Shown: positions 51,186 through 62,774, counted from the first letter of the stretch. The stretch: 64,000 bases of DNA from Margaritifera margaritifera (GCA_029931535.1 JAQPZY010001579.1:4082501-4146500); one strand, 5' to 3'. Program-made: numbers and translations. Notes: generated by a model from the letters alone, not told the origin.

Positions 51186-51488
51186 ATGCGGGCGTGTACA
51201 TCAGATTTGGAAACAACCAATTGCATCAGGGAAAACATGTTCTTGTGTCACGAAAAACAGCATGCAAATTTTAATGCAGCAAAACGTTCTAATACTGGAT
51301 TAACCCTCAAGTTATCGGCCAAACAAATATCTCACATTGGTGGCGCTTTACTAGCAATACTATCACTTCTTGCAGCGTTGGCGCCAAAAATATTACCAAT
51401 ACTGTGTTCGTTAGGACTGGCAGCAGCCTCTGGAGCAGTATCTGGTGCTACGGAAAGGGAAACGAGCAGTAGAGGACTTCGACGCTAA
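51186..51488 (+). CDS. Small hydrophobic virion-type protein, copy 1
   Basis: Intact 100-codon ORF. The first half is basic and Cys-containing; the second has LKLSAKQISHIGGALLAILS followed by a strongly hydrophobic Ala/Leu/Gly helix and a charged end. The pattern of a short 'LS..Q' amphipathic lead and a Gly/Leu/Ala core is shared with the next ORF and with pX-like small proteins of adintoviruses. The true start may lie further upstream, because the codons before 51,186 are also open. Function unknown. Confidence 0.5.
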   Translation: MRACTSDLETTNCIRENMFLCHEKQHANFNAAKRSNTGLTLKLSAKQISHIGGALLAILSLLAALAPKILPILCSLGLAAASGAVSGATERETSSRGLRR

Positions 51489-51622
51489 AAACAAAATGTG
51501 ATTGCTTGCAGAAAGAGTTTTGTCTAAAGACTCTACATGGAAATGTCGTCTCAGGAAGTTAGCTATCTATCTCTGAAACTCAACGTAAAACAATTGCGCT
51601 GGCCGCTTCCAGTGGTTGCCCA

Positions 51623-51856
51623 TTGTCAATAAGAGTATCATCAAAACATTTATCTTCTGTCAGCCATGAGTTCGTTCTAACAAAACGCCAGCATGACAAA
51701 GTGACCAAAAAAAAACAAAAAAAAAAAACAAGGGCAGCAGGAAAAGATGTTGTACTTGATTTGTCTGCAGCACAACTTAAAAAATATGGCGGAGTTTTAC
51801 CATTTCTACCACTGCTAGCTTCTTGGCAAGCTTTTTGGACGCGGCATAGGAGGTAA
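51623..51856 (+). CDS. Small hydrophobic virion-type protein, copy 2
   Basis: 77 codons. A Lys-rich stretch over an A-rich run (51,703-51,730) precedes LDLSAAQLKKYGGVLPFLPL and a hydrophobic end, paralleling the preceding ORF. It stops early, at TAG 51,854, and the A-run is a likely frameshift site, so it may be truncated. Lies directly before the protease gene. Confidence 0.45.
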   Translation: MSIRVSSKHLSSVSHEFVLTKRQHDKVTKKKQKKKTRAAGKDVVLDLSAAQLKKYGGVLPFLPLLASWQAFWTRHRR

Positions 51857-51894
51857 AATAAAGAGAGAGCGCTAGGATTGCAATACCCCGGAAC

Positions 51895-52348
51895 CCAACG
51901 CTGCTAAGAAATTTTGACATTGAGAAAGCGCTTAAAGGTAAAACATTATTTTGCGGCTTTTTTTTCCAAAGATAGGATGCAACAACAAAAAAATGAATAA
52001 TAATGAATGCTGCGTTGTAAATATTGAACATTATTTTGATGATTCCTGAACACATTGGGTTACCATCGTCAACAGACCAGATAACGGTGCTACATCATAT
52101 TTTGATTCGTTTGGCCTGCCACCGTGCGATTCCATAAAAAATATATTTCTACTGCGCGTCGAAATTGTATTTATAACTCAACAAATATTCAGCAGATGAA
52201 TAGTTCAGTTTGTGGTCTTTATTGTATTTATTTTATCAGATCACGATCTCAAGAAAAATCCGCATTAGATATCTTACTGGGATTTAACCAACTGCCAACT
52301 CTAGACAATGGCATGTTAGTTTTATCTAAGCTTAATCAACATAAATGA
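51895..52348 (+). pseudogene. PRO: Adenain-like cysteine protease of Polinton remnant 2
   Basis: About 150 codons, the usual size. NFDIEKALKG and FCGFF near the start (51,907-51,965) match the N-terminal segment of the family. The catalytic His is in HWVTIV (codon 52,053-52,055), the acidic residue in YFDSFG (codon 52,104-52,106), and the nucleophile Cys in SVCGLYC (codon 52,211-52,213). His and Asp are in one frame and Cys in another, with an A6 run at 52,136-52,141 between them as the likely shift site. Stops lie near 51,976 and 52,047. The enzyme would mature virion proteins. Precedes POLB. Confidence 0.83.
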
Positions 52349-52618
52349 TTTCCAAGTGTGTTTTATGTCAATGCCATATATAATGACAGCTTCGTGGTGC
52401 TTATCGTGCAGAAATAATACGGACAGTCTTGAAAAAAATACGTCTCAAACTAAAAACATACGTTCTGTCAAAAAATCAATGTTTGTTAAAGATGCCTGCT
52501 GCAAACAACATATTGTAGTGAAACATAATTTTATGTTTACTCGTTTCATCATAATTGCGGAAAAAGACGTATTCGTTTTGATCAAAGTCAGATTTTTTTT
52601 CAAATCAATTTTTGTATT

Positions 52619-55600
52619 ATGTCAGATACAATTGTTTATATCAGAGATGTTTACTTGGAAAAGCCAGAAATGTTGCTTGATGCCATCGTGACATTATACA
52701 GGAATTTTCATGCGAGCTTTCAGTTGAATCTTGCTGTGACAAAACCGCTAGGAAATTCTAAATGTAAAGTGTTGCTTGCGGAAGATCAGCGGAGCATGCT
52801 AAGTGATCTTCGTCGAATTAATATCTGCTACAATAATGATTTGCTATTGCGACATAGCATGTCTTGTATCAATAAAAATACCCTTTTGGCGATGCTAGTA
52901 ACAAACCTGGCATAACATTTTGTATCGGTGTTAGCATAGTGTTTGTACAGGAAAAGGATAAGACTGAAACTGAATCACATTTTATGTCCAAACCAGTTCG
53001 CGCATTCCAACACAATTTGGACATCAAAGGCATTTTCAAATCTCTTCAAAATAGTATTGATAATTTTCTGAATGAGGATTCTAGCTGGGTTATGGTTGGT
53101 GTTTCAAAATGCATTGTTAATACTTCTAAGTACAATCCATTACGTGGAAGCTCGTATTTGGAACTGGCAGCCAAAATTAAAAGTATCCAAAGTTGCGTCA
53201 TTGTCAAAAATAAGGGGAATAAAGGCTTTATATGGACTGTGTTATCTGCGCTGTATTCTACAAACATAAATCCAAACCGCATAAGCAACTACACGACATA
53301 TTAGAATACATTAAATTTTACCGGAATAAATTTTCCTGTTCAGATCAATGACGTGCCAACATTTGAAAAACTATATTTATGTGAATGTCTTTGGCGTGGA
53401 TAATGGTAAAAGATATCCGCTGCATATTTCTTCAGTCACTAGCGAAAAAGAAGTTGATTTGCTTTATATTCATAAAGATACTCAGGACGGCCACTATTGC
53501 TGGATCAAACATTTTTCAGAATTGATAAATAGACAGTACAGCAAACACAAGGGTAAAATATTTTACCATAGAAAATGTCTTCGGAGGAGGACTTGTTGGA
53601 TGAACATGGCCAAGATTGCGTCAATATCGTACGAGATACATGCCAGAAAAAAATAATACCTTAACATTCAAAAATTTCTGCCACATGACAAAAGTTATGT
53701 TGTTATTTATGCCGATTTTGAAGCACTAACTGTTTAAATTAAAGGCGCAAACAATAATCCAAATTGTTTTTTTACCACAAAGTACCAAGAGCATGTTCCT
53801 TGCGGCTACTCATACAAGCTGGTCTCCATTAATTATGCTCTAAGTAAGCCAATCCAAGTGTATCGCAGTGCTGTCTGTGGAGAACATTTCATAAAAAGTT
53901 TGCTTAGCGAAGTAGAATATGTGAGCAACCTTGTTTCAGCAAAAATAATGTATACTCCATGTATACTCCAGAAGATAGAGACATTTTGAAAGCTGAATTG
54001 TGTTGGATTTGTGAACGGGCACTTGGTACTGACAGAGTGCGCGATCATTGTCATTGTACTGGAAAGTATCGCGGTGCTGCTCATGACAAGAGCATTCTTC
54101 ATTTAAAAATGCCAGAATTTACTCCAGTGATGTTGCATAATCTTCGTAGTTATGATTTGCATCTCATTCTAAAGCATTTTGGAATGTTTTCTGAAAAAAT
54201 AACTGTCGTACCTAATAAAATGGAGCGCTATATGTCATTTTCACTTGGTCAATTGCGCTTTATTGACAGTTTTTAAATGCTTCATTGGATGAACTTGTCA
54301 AATATACAAAAGCATTCAAATATACAGCTGAAAAATATCCTGGTGACAAACTTAATTTGATGAAACGCAAAGGAATTTACCCATATGACTATATGTTGTC
54401 GTGGTATAAAGATTAATCAACAAGTCTTCCGCAGAAAGAATTCGTTTACAGTCAACTTAACGATGCTGATGTTTCTGATGCTGACTATGACCACGCCTGC
54501 AATATCTGGTCTGCGTTTGACATTAAAAATATGGGTGAGTACCACGACTTGTATCTAAAACAGATGTATTGTTGCTTACAGATGTATTTGAAAATGTTCG
54601 AAATATCTGCACGTCTTATTACAAGTTGGATTCTGCTTGTTACTATTCAAGTCCTGGCTTGATGTGGGATGCCGCGCTTAAGTTGACAAAGGTAAAGTTG
54701 GAGTTGCTCACTGACATTGACATGTTTCATTTTGTCGAAAAAGGAAGACGTGGTGGAATCTTTGTCATTACAAATAGACATTCTGTGGTCAACAACATGT
54801 ATCTGCCCAATTTTGATTCTGCGCAGGAGTCAAAACATATTATTTATCGGAATGAGACTTAATCATTATGTCTGGGTTATGTCGCAAATGGTACCTGTGG
54901 GTGATTTCTCATGGCTGAATCCAGAATATTTTACAGAAAATTTGTTGCATCGTGACGATGACACTGGCTACATTTTAGAAGTTGATCTAACCTTTCCTGA
55001 TAGCATACATGACTTGCATAATGATTATCCGCTAGCACCAGAAAACATAATAGTGGATAATTCTATGCTAAGTCCTCATATTCTATCGCTCAAAGAAAAA
55101 CTTGGGGTTGGCAATTTAAATGTTTCAAAACTGATTCCAAATCTGATGGATAAAATGCGCATGTCATTCATTACATAAATTGAAAACAATGTCTGGACTT
55201 AGGTTTGCAGTTAATCAGAATAAATCGTCTATTAAAATTCAGACAAGAAGCCTGGCTGAAAACTTACTTCAATTCTAACACAGCAAAGAGAACTCCGGCA
55301 ACATATGACTGATGAATAATTATGTCTTTAGCAAAACAATGGAAATATCAGAGAGCGCTTCAATATAGAACTGGTTAATAATAAAAAGCGCAGAGATAAA
55401 TTAGTTCTAGCACATACTTTTGCAGCGATAATAATATTTGACAAAATTTTAGTGCGATTCAGAAAAAAAAATATTGTTTGATACAAAATAAACCTATCTA
55501 GTGCGGTTTTGCTATATTAGAACTTTCGAAGTTACATATGTAAGAATTTCATTATAACCAAGTCAAAGCAAAGTATGGCAACAAAGCCAAATTACTTTTT

Positions 55601-56035
55601 ACAGATACGGTTTCGCTATGCTATGAAATCACAACAGAAGATGTCTACGAAGATATGTCTGCCTCAAAAGAATTATTTTGACCTTTCTGAGTATCCACGA
55701 GACAGCAGCTTTTCCAATGCTAGAAACAAAAAGGTTAAATGGCAAGTTTCATTTAAACCGATTGCAGAGTTGGTTGGCCTCAGAAGCAAAATGTATTCTA
55801 TTAAGCTTGCAGACGACTGAATCAAAAAACGTTGTCAAAAATGTAGTTACTCATTAAGACTATCTAAGAGCGCTATCTGGAGAAAAACATTACGCGACAA
55901 TGAATAAAATCAGATCTTGCACACTGTAACGCTAAATAAAATTGGTCCATCTGCATATGACAACAAAAGATATGTCTTGGATGTTGGCGTAAATACTAAC
56001 GGCAATTTCAGAATTAAAAAAATAAAAATAATGTA
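52619..56035 (+). pseudogene. POLB: Protein-primed DNA polymerase B of Polinton remnant 2
   Basis: Segments in order: N-terminal domain (52,619-52,915 and 52,939-53,304, with KYNPLRGSSYLEL), YVNVFG and HYCWIKHFSELI (53,348-53,540), exonuclease YADFEALT (about 53,711-53,735), a zinc-binding CWICERALG plus RDHCHCTGKYRGAAHD (54,000-54,085) and LRFIDSF (about 54,256-54,276), YYSSPGLMWDAALKLTK (54,639-54,690), LEVDLTFPDSIHDLHNDYPL (about 54,978-55,037), an insertion-rich palm with IRERFNIELVNNKKR (about 55,350-55,394), motif C at 55,604-55,615, then FDLSEYPRDSSFSNA and LRSKMYSIKLADD (55,678-55,817) and a C-terminal segment to about 56,035. Motif C reads Asp-Thr-Val-Ser, so its second Asp is lost. 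At least seven breaks. Full family length is about 1,100 residues. Confidence 0.88.
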
Positions 56036-56299
56036 GTTATATTTACTTAACTAAATATAATCTAAAAACAAAACGTATGCCGCTGTAACAAAACAAATGA
56101 AAACCAAACGTTGCGAATTGGTGAATAAGATTTATTTTGTATGCCACTGTAACAGAAAGAAATAGCTCTACGGTTTGTACCAAGTGCTATTTCAGCTTTA
56201 AATATTAATGGAAATATTTCTCGCTCTCCAGTTTCTAAGTTTGCTGCTTCAACAGGTCGTGCTGACTTTTATGTTTGCCAACTCCGCCGCGCAAATTAT

Positions 56300-56551
56300 T
56301 TATATGTCGTGAACAACTAAGTTTGCAATCCTGTTATCAGATTTATTTCCGTTCAGTTGATCAATGACCAGATCTCTTCGTATGATTCCCTGAGAGCACT
56401 CAAATACAAATCGGTGTGCACTCAATATATTTTGGCATCTATCCGTGATTAAAACTGCTATGAGGATGTAGCTATTATTGTTAGAGTTTTTGGCAAGAAT
56501 TTTTGGACGCAAAACATGTCTTACGCCTCCGCTATCGTTTGCTTCATACAA
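56300..56551 (-). pseudogene. NUMOD4/HNH-type endonuclease beside Polinton POLB
   Basis: An open 83-codon minus-strand frame. It reads GGVRHVLRPKILAKN, then HRFVFECSQGII (first HNH His), VIDQLNGNKSDNRIANL and a TAA. The pattern H-R-x-V-x-E, V-I-D-x-x-N-G-N-K-x-D-N-R-x-x-N-L is that of HNH_3-type endonucleases of phages and large DNA viruses. The family has His after V-I-D; here it is Gln, so catalysis is probably lost. The frame opens at ATG 56,551, but the protein probably began further upstream. Position just after POLB, in opposite orientation, suggests a homing or accessory nuclease of the element. Confidence 0.7.
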
Positions 56552-57057
56552 GTTGTTGACGGTATGCTATCTCCAGGCCATAATATATAAGTATCTTTAC
56601 CTCTCTAATTCGACTTTCATTATGCTTGAAGACAACAATTATGCTCACATTGATATGGAGGACAAAAATATGGTAGTATATAGAAAGGCCTTTCATGAAA
56701 ACAACAGTATAAATTTTCAGGTGAGGCAAAAAAAAACAAAAACAAAAAAGCGCATTTTAAGCAAAAACAAATATTTTTGCAAAAACTCTCAGACCAGGTG
56801 CTAGCCTGCTGTGTTACGTTTCTGTTGTGCACCCGGTTTCTAGTGTGAACGGCTTCGGAGGTCTCATAACCTTCTTCCTGCAACTCTTTGGTTGTGTTCA
56901 CATCTGAAGTTACATCGTGACATCATCCACGCTTTAAGATACGTATGCTCCCTAACTGCTTCAGGATCCTAGATTGGACCCCGGCCTGAATGTCAAGACA
57001 GAGTGGCCACCCGTGCGACACCAGACCTTTCCATGAGCTATCTACACACAGACTTCA

Positions 57058-57128
<71 letters not shown>

Positions 57129-58732
57129 TGCTATACTCCGTTTCTAAGTTTATGGTTTAGGCAAATTTTCATACTTGTGTGTACCTAAACATAGATTGCG
57201 CCAAGGGAGTTAACTCGTGTGCGCCATATTTCCACGCTCGGTCTCACTTGAAAAATCATATTAGTTTTTCCAACAGCCGCCTTTGTACATACTACTAATG
57301 TGTGCTTACTAAGTCTCAGCTCTCACTTAATGGGAACGATAGGAATATTACCCTCCCTTTACTTAAAGAAGTGTTGCTATAAAGTGTTCTTCCTGATTCG
57401 ACAGAGATAAAAATGAAATAATGTACCGACAACACAATGTTCAATCATTCCATATTCAATTCATTGCACGCAGCTTGGCATTACAAATAGTATTTATCTT
57501 GCAGCAGTAGACAGAGAAAGGAATTAAACTAGAAGCTCCAGATGCAAGATGTAGATTTTGCTCACGTACACTTTATTAAACTCGGCACTTCATACTAATA
57601 GTTTATCGACACCTAATAGCTATACGCCCCGATAACAATTACAACATTTCAATCTTTCAATGGGGTAAATGCAAAGTTAGGACTTTATGGTACACGACAG
57701 TTCAATTTCTTGTCTCGCGTCTTATAGTACAGCAGGTTCTAGTAGCAAGGTTCGTTATTTGCATGGTGTACCAGCCTTATTGCCTTTATTTATACATCCA
57801 GATTGCGAATCAGACAAAAATGTGTTTGCAGTTAATGCAGCTGCAGGTGCAAATACATACATAAATTAATAATGATAATAATAATAATGATAATGATTTA
57901 CAGTTAGATATACTCTATATACTGAAGCGTTTATTTTATCAAGGTAACCTCGCTTTCCTCACAATTTATGAAACATGAACACTATATAAGATTTCCAATG
58001 TAAATCAAGCACAGATTTCATTTTTCACATATTATCTAAGACATCGTCTATTTCTGTAAACAGACCATGTATACAAGCATTAGTTTTCAGCTCTTTTCGA
58101 CACAGCATACTAACAACAAGAACGTTATTTGACCAGAGAGTAACTTATATGCGTCAGAAGGTTAAATCAGTTGTTGTTTCCTGCAGACTAAATACATCGT
58201 ATAAGGTGCACGCGCTTCTTAGGTGGTTAAATTGTTTATGATATATATTACTGTAATACCTATCAAAAACGGACACCCATGAGGCATATGATTTTGTCAG
58301 TTGTAGACATAATTCCTTTATGCAGTGGTTATACCATTAGTGAAATTAAGAAAGGTTCCTTTTTAATGTTGTTCTTCATTGTTCCGCTGGGACAGGTGTC
58401 GCTGTACTTACAAATGCTGACATAGTCCATCGTGAAAGATCCGGTCATTGTTTCCGTAATACATACATCAGGCAGTATTCCCAAAGATTCGCCATTGGTA
58501 AAATTACCTTGCAATATTAAACGTATTCAATAGTTTGGATGTTTTTTCTCTCACTCTGAGAACCAAACCTTGATCATAGACATTACGGAACCAAGACACC
58601 CTATCAAGAGCTTGTCATGCAATAAAATTGTTCGCGCTATGATAAATAAAAATTTGAATTAATTATAAATGAAACAGATTTCCTGGAACAAGACTTTAAT
58701 TATCAGCTGAAGATAGAGAGACAGACAGACAG
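56552..58732. other. Non-coding stretch right of Polinton remnant 2
   Basis: The first 450 bases, with several GC-richer words near 56,830-57,000, may hold the right end of remnant 2. A (TA)n array of about 66 bases lies at 57,061-57,126. The ORF 57,687-57,869 has no recognised motif. Confidence 0.35.
57061..57126. repeat. (TA)n microsatellite
   Basis: TA run of about 66 bases. Confidence 0.97.
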
Positions 58733-58749
58733 AGACAGGGAGAGAGAGA

Positions 58750-58820
<71 letters not shown>
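58707..58820. repeat. (GA/CAGA)n-(TA)n compound microsatellite
   Basis: Imperfect GAGA/CAGA to about 58,753, then TA to 58,820. Confidence 0.95.
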
Positions 58821-58822
<2 letters not shown>

Positions 58823-59007
58823 CTCGAAAATGTAGAGAGAAAATGGAACATAATTGTATATTAAAATATATGCCATGCTGGCACGACGTGGTAAACTACC
58901 AAAAGAGAAGTGTTTACATTTGATGTTTAACTCTATTGACTGTTTAGGTGAATCGCAAAGAGATAACGTTAAACTTCTTAGCACTTTTTCAGTAAATGCA
59001 AGTTTCG

Positions 59008-59009
<2 letters not shown>

Positions 59010-59038
<29 letters not shown>

Positions 59039-59105
59039 TATAATCATCATCATCATCATCTGCCTTCTACTCATTCTCCTCCTCCTCCTCATCTTCTTCT
59101 TCTTC
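59010..59105. repeat. Trinucleotide mosaic (AAT, ATC, CTC, CTT)
   Basis: Consecutive short runs of different trinucleotides; ORFs over it encode poly-Ile or poly-Arg and are artefacts. Confidence 0.9.
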
Positions 59106-59562
59106 TTGTTTACGCTGTGAAGTGAAACTAAACCACAACAAAAATCATTAGAAATCATTTTATATATTTTTCCTTTTTCATGTGAGCAAATATCTTCTGA
59201 ACGTCAGCACTATGTCCAAGATTAATGAAGGGCGTGATCAGTGGAAAAACTAATTATTCGAGTGTACTATTAAAATATTTCATTTACACAACAAGAACAA
59301 TAACTCATTGATATTATGCATATTATGAACATAATATGATGACTAAAATACGTATCTTATATATAGGAAGTCTATAAACATGGATGTAAACACGAACTCA
59401 TTTTACCAGACCCAGCCATAGAAAGTAGCAATAAATGAAGTAATCCAGTTTCTATAGCCATAGAACGCGACTAATTTTCTTTTATAAAAAAAAAGATCTT
59501 GTAGGTATAAATATATGGTGGAGTTCAACTTTGTCTTTATTTATAAGTTCTAGCTTTCAGAT

Positions 59563-59568
<6 letters not shown>
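59106..59568. other. Non-coding AT-rich spacer
   Basis: Nothing recognised. Confidence 0.4.

Positions 59569-59650
<82 letters not shown>
59569..59650. repeat. (TA)n microsatellite
   Basis: TA run of about 82 bases. Confidence 0.97.
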
Positions 59651-59652
<2 letters not shown>

Positions 59653-59809
59653 AATCGGAGAAGCAATTACATTGGAAATACTTAAATTTCCATTTCATGA
59701 CATTTTCTATTTCTTTGTATTTTAACTATTTATGACAATATACTCTTGCTGTATCTGTTTCAATTGTACATTGACATTGATATGTTGGACATGAATGAAG
59801 CTAAGATTA

Positions 59810-60300
59810 AATGAAAGGCCCCATAACCTTAATTGAAGCAAGTACAGCTCTGAAAAATGTTTATAAACATAAAAGTCCAGGATCCAATGGATTTACAATT
59901 GAGTTTTGGAAGTTTGTGGGGAAAGATATTACACCTTGTTAAAGCAGTAAATTATTCATATAACTATCATGCACTCATAAAGAAAGTGTTTTAACTTGTC
60001 TTTTGTAGACGTGATAGACCTAAACAATATTTGAAGAATTAGAGACCTGTTTATTTACTACATGTATCTTATAAAATTGCATCAGTATGTAATGCAAATA
60101 GACTAAAACAAACTCTTACCACAAAGGCTGATAATTATCAAGCTGGTTTTATTAAGGGAAGATAGACATGAGAAAATATTCGTGATTTATACGCTCATAT
60201 GTTTTATACAAAAAATAGCATGCCAGGACTATTTCTGTTAATTGATTTTGAGAAAGCTTTTGACTCAGTATCATGGACTTCTATTGATAATATTTTGTTT
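59810..60300 (+). pseudogene. LINE reverse transcriptase, fingers and palm part
   Basis: Reads LKNVYKHKSPGSNGFTIEFW (about 59,850-59,910), then RPVYLLHVSYKIAS, ANRLKQTL, NYQAGFIKG and, after two stops, GLFLLIDFEKAFDSVSW (60,226-60,276). The KSPGxNGFxxEFWK and DFEKAFDSxxW words are typical of L1/Tx1-group enzymes, with the first catalytic Asp of the palm present in DFEKAFD. Several stops break it. The YADD-containing part is beyond the insert. Confidence 0.78.
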
Positions 60301-60484
60301 TATATATTTCATAATCAGATATTGAAATATATCAGTGACAGTAAATTTATACGTTCACCACCACAGCGATATCAATATTGGACCTATTCTCTTTTTCCAT
60401 TTAGGAAGTGTATCTGTTCTTATGTATGTTCTTCAGACCTGTATTTCCATTTTTAGGCCCATTCTATTATTTCTTCTTCTTTTG

Positions 60485-60488
<4 letters not shown>

Positions 60489-60560
<72 letters not shown>
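60489..60560. repeat. (CT)n microsatellite
   Basis: About 36 uninterrupted CT units. Confidence 0.97.
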
Positions 60561-60563
<3 letters not shown>

Positions 60564-60633
60564 GCGAGGATCCGCGTCTCAACCATGCACCTTACGGTGT
60601 GTATTAGGCTGTGCTTGTACTGCAAATAACATA

Positions 60634-60835
60634 GGATATGATATGATATGATATGATATTGTATATGATATGATATGATATGATATGATATGATATGATA
60701 TGATATGATATGATATGATATGATATGATATGATATGATATGATGTGATGTGATGTGATGTGATGTGATGTGATGTGATGTGATGTGATGTGATGTGATG
60801 TGATATGATATGACATGATATGATATGATATGATA
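60634..60835. repeat. Pentanucleotide array, ATATG with an inner GTGAT block
   Basis: About 40 five-base units. Outer parts are (ATATG)n; the block about 60,741-60,803 is (ATGTG)n, one substitution per unit away, and returns to ATATG afterwards. Confidence 0.97.
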
Positions 60836-61059
60836 GTATTTATTTAAAGTCGGCATGATTTAAAACAACAGCTCTAATGAGCTTTTTACCGACGTGAGCA
60901 TCTCTTGAACATTGCACTCGCCGTTCACCACTTTATTTTTCCAAATTAAAAAAAGTTTGCGCAGACGGAACAAGGTTTTGTTTAAAATGTTGTAAGGTAT
61001 AAAGGGATTAAATAGTCCTAAGCTAGATAGTAACTGGTCCAGGTAAATACTTTCGAAGA

Positions 61060-61560
61060 CCGAAAGTGGTGTACGATTCAGAATGGAATTAGCCCATACT
61101 ATAATGCAAGATCAAGTGTAATTGTTAATGGGCAATGCTCATCGCGGGTTGTTATTAAGAGAGGCTACAGGCAAGGATATCCATTATATCCTTACATTTT
61201 TCATGATGTTAAGGATTATTATTCCATATGATCAGAAAAAGTTCAAGCATAAGGGAATTCATATAAATAATGGCGACTATTTTATTTTGCAATATACATG
61301 TGACATAGCCTGAAAAGTCAGTTAACTCAGCTTGGCACGTCATTTATAAATACTGTAAAATATTCAGGCCTTAGAATACACAATGGAGACTACTCAATCT
61401 GTCTGGAATTTGGTAGTAGAACAGGAAGGAATGTCAGGTATTTTCAGAATAAAGTTTGATTGGGATACATCTGAATTTACTTAAATAGGTATCACCTTTT
61501 CTGCAGACTAAAGTAATATGGTGAAACTAACTTAGGTCTATGATACTAAAATTAAGAAAG
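61060..61560 (+). pseudogene. LINE reverse transcriptase, continuation after the insert
   Basis: Reads NARSSVIVNGQCSSRVVIKR followed by GYRQGYPLYPYIF (about 61,105-61,205), the RGxRQGxPLSPYLF region of the enzyme. After a shift, GIHINNGDYFILQYTCDIA (61,254-61,313) occupies the place of the YADD box, which is degraded to Tyr-Thr-Cys-Asp. The later part to about 61,560 is unreadable apart from NTVKYSGLRI. Confidence 0.68.
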
Positions 61561-61726
61561 TTAGAAATCATCTTTTAATTTTTTTTGTTCTTTGTGTAAT
61601 AATTGTGTAGAACTTTGTGTCTGAAAAGTATTCTGTATATGCAAGCAGTATATGTTTTGACACCATGACACTTTTATAAATGTCAGTGTGTATGTATGTC
61701 TGTATCTCTTTACTAATTAATGTGGT

Positions 61727-61808
<82 letters not shown>

Positions 61809-61809
61809 G

Positions 61810-61874
<65 letters not shown>

Positions 61875-62774
61875 GATTTTTTGAAAGGTATTTATAGATG
61901 TAATGATGTAAGATGTTATCTATGGAATATTGCTACTACTAATTGCATGGATTCCTTTGATGCAGGCGGTTATACAACATAAAGCGGGGCACCAGAAAAG
62001 GAAGGAACCGATATAAACACGTAAATACACAAATAAATCATCATCTGCTTATATACGATCAACATCCTAATGGTACACACGAATAAATGTAGACACCCTT
62101 GTCAAGACAGTGGGGAAAAGTACGAAAGACACTCATATGAATGTTTTGTAATAACAAATGCGTAGCCATTCTTAGCATCAAGGGCAGTCAACTAATGGGA
62201 ACTTAAAGCATTTGGCCTTTAGACGACGAGAGATATTAGAAATTTGAAGTGTCGGAAAACAAAACATACGAATCGTCGCTGCAGATGATATGAAGCATAC
62301 ATAATTATATATATTCAAAGATAAAATAAAGTTGTGTGATCAAAACTGATTGGGTGCAATGCAGTTTTGTCCATTAGCATATAGGCCGCTTTGATTATAA
62401 GGTAGCAGTGTGACAATAGGATTTTTTGGAATTTTTGTGGATTATTGTTACTTATCTAGGTCTAAGCCTTCTACACCCACATGATTTTTCCTCCACTGAG
62501 GATTTTTGTACACGCGTGTTCACGGGTGTCTCAAAGTATCTTCACGTGTGATGTGAGGATAAAGTCGGGAGGGGTACCCCACACAAAACTGCTATTATCA
62601 TACTACTTACATGTTTTTGATATTGCGGCATAAACTCCGTCTACGTACACGTGCACGATCATGATTTGTATCAACGCTCGCGTGGTGAACAATCCGACCA
62701 TTATTATGGGAAATTTATTACACACACAACCTATGCACACCAGTGAAGTTTTCAGTCATGCATGAATTATATGT
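61561..62774. other. Non-coding stretch with a long (TA)n array
   Basis: TA array 61,730-61,871, interrupted by GTATATATATATGTATG near 61,797-61,813, about 142 bases in all. No other feature recognised to 62,774. Confidence 0.5.
61730..61871. repeat. Long interrupted (TA)n microsatellite
   Basis: Longest TA array in the window, with three GTA interruptions in its middle. Confidence 0.97.

Larger units (their letters stand above)
48390..56560. mobile_element. Polinton/Maverick (adintovirus-like) remnant 2
   Basis: The most complete set in the window: integrase (minus), then on plus a small SKQAGN-type ORF, three virion-type genes, two small hydrophobic proteins, an adenain-like protease and protein-primed POLB, then an HNH endonuclease (minus). 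This matches an animal Polinton/adintovirus gene complement except that no packaging ATPase was found. Nearly every gene is broken. Terminal repeats were not located, so the limits follow the outermost genes. Confidence 0.82.
60350..61020. mobile_element. Microsatellite-rich insert within the LINE
   Basis: Interrupts the reverse transcriptase reading. Contains (CT)n at 60,489-60,560, a GC-rich unique segment 60,561-60,620, and the pentanucleotide array 60,634-60,835. No coding signal and no terminal repeats were identified; it may be a SINE or another short element whose tail has expanded. Confidence 0.4.
59790..61560 (+). mobile_element. L1/Tx1-like LINE fragment, split by an insert
   Basis: Two reverse transcriptase segments in the same orientation, 59,810-60,300 and about 61,060-61,320, continue one protein across a microsatellite-rich interval (about 60,350-61,020). 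No endonuclease is visible upstream, so it is 5'-truncated or decayed. Confidence 0.72.

Noticed and set aside
60467..60856. 129-codon minus ORF rich in His-Ile-Thr-Ser
   Set aside because: It is a translation of the pentanucleotide and CT arrays.
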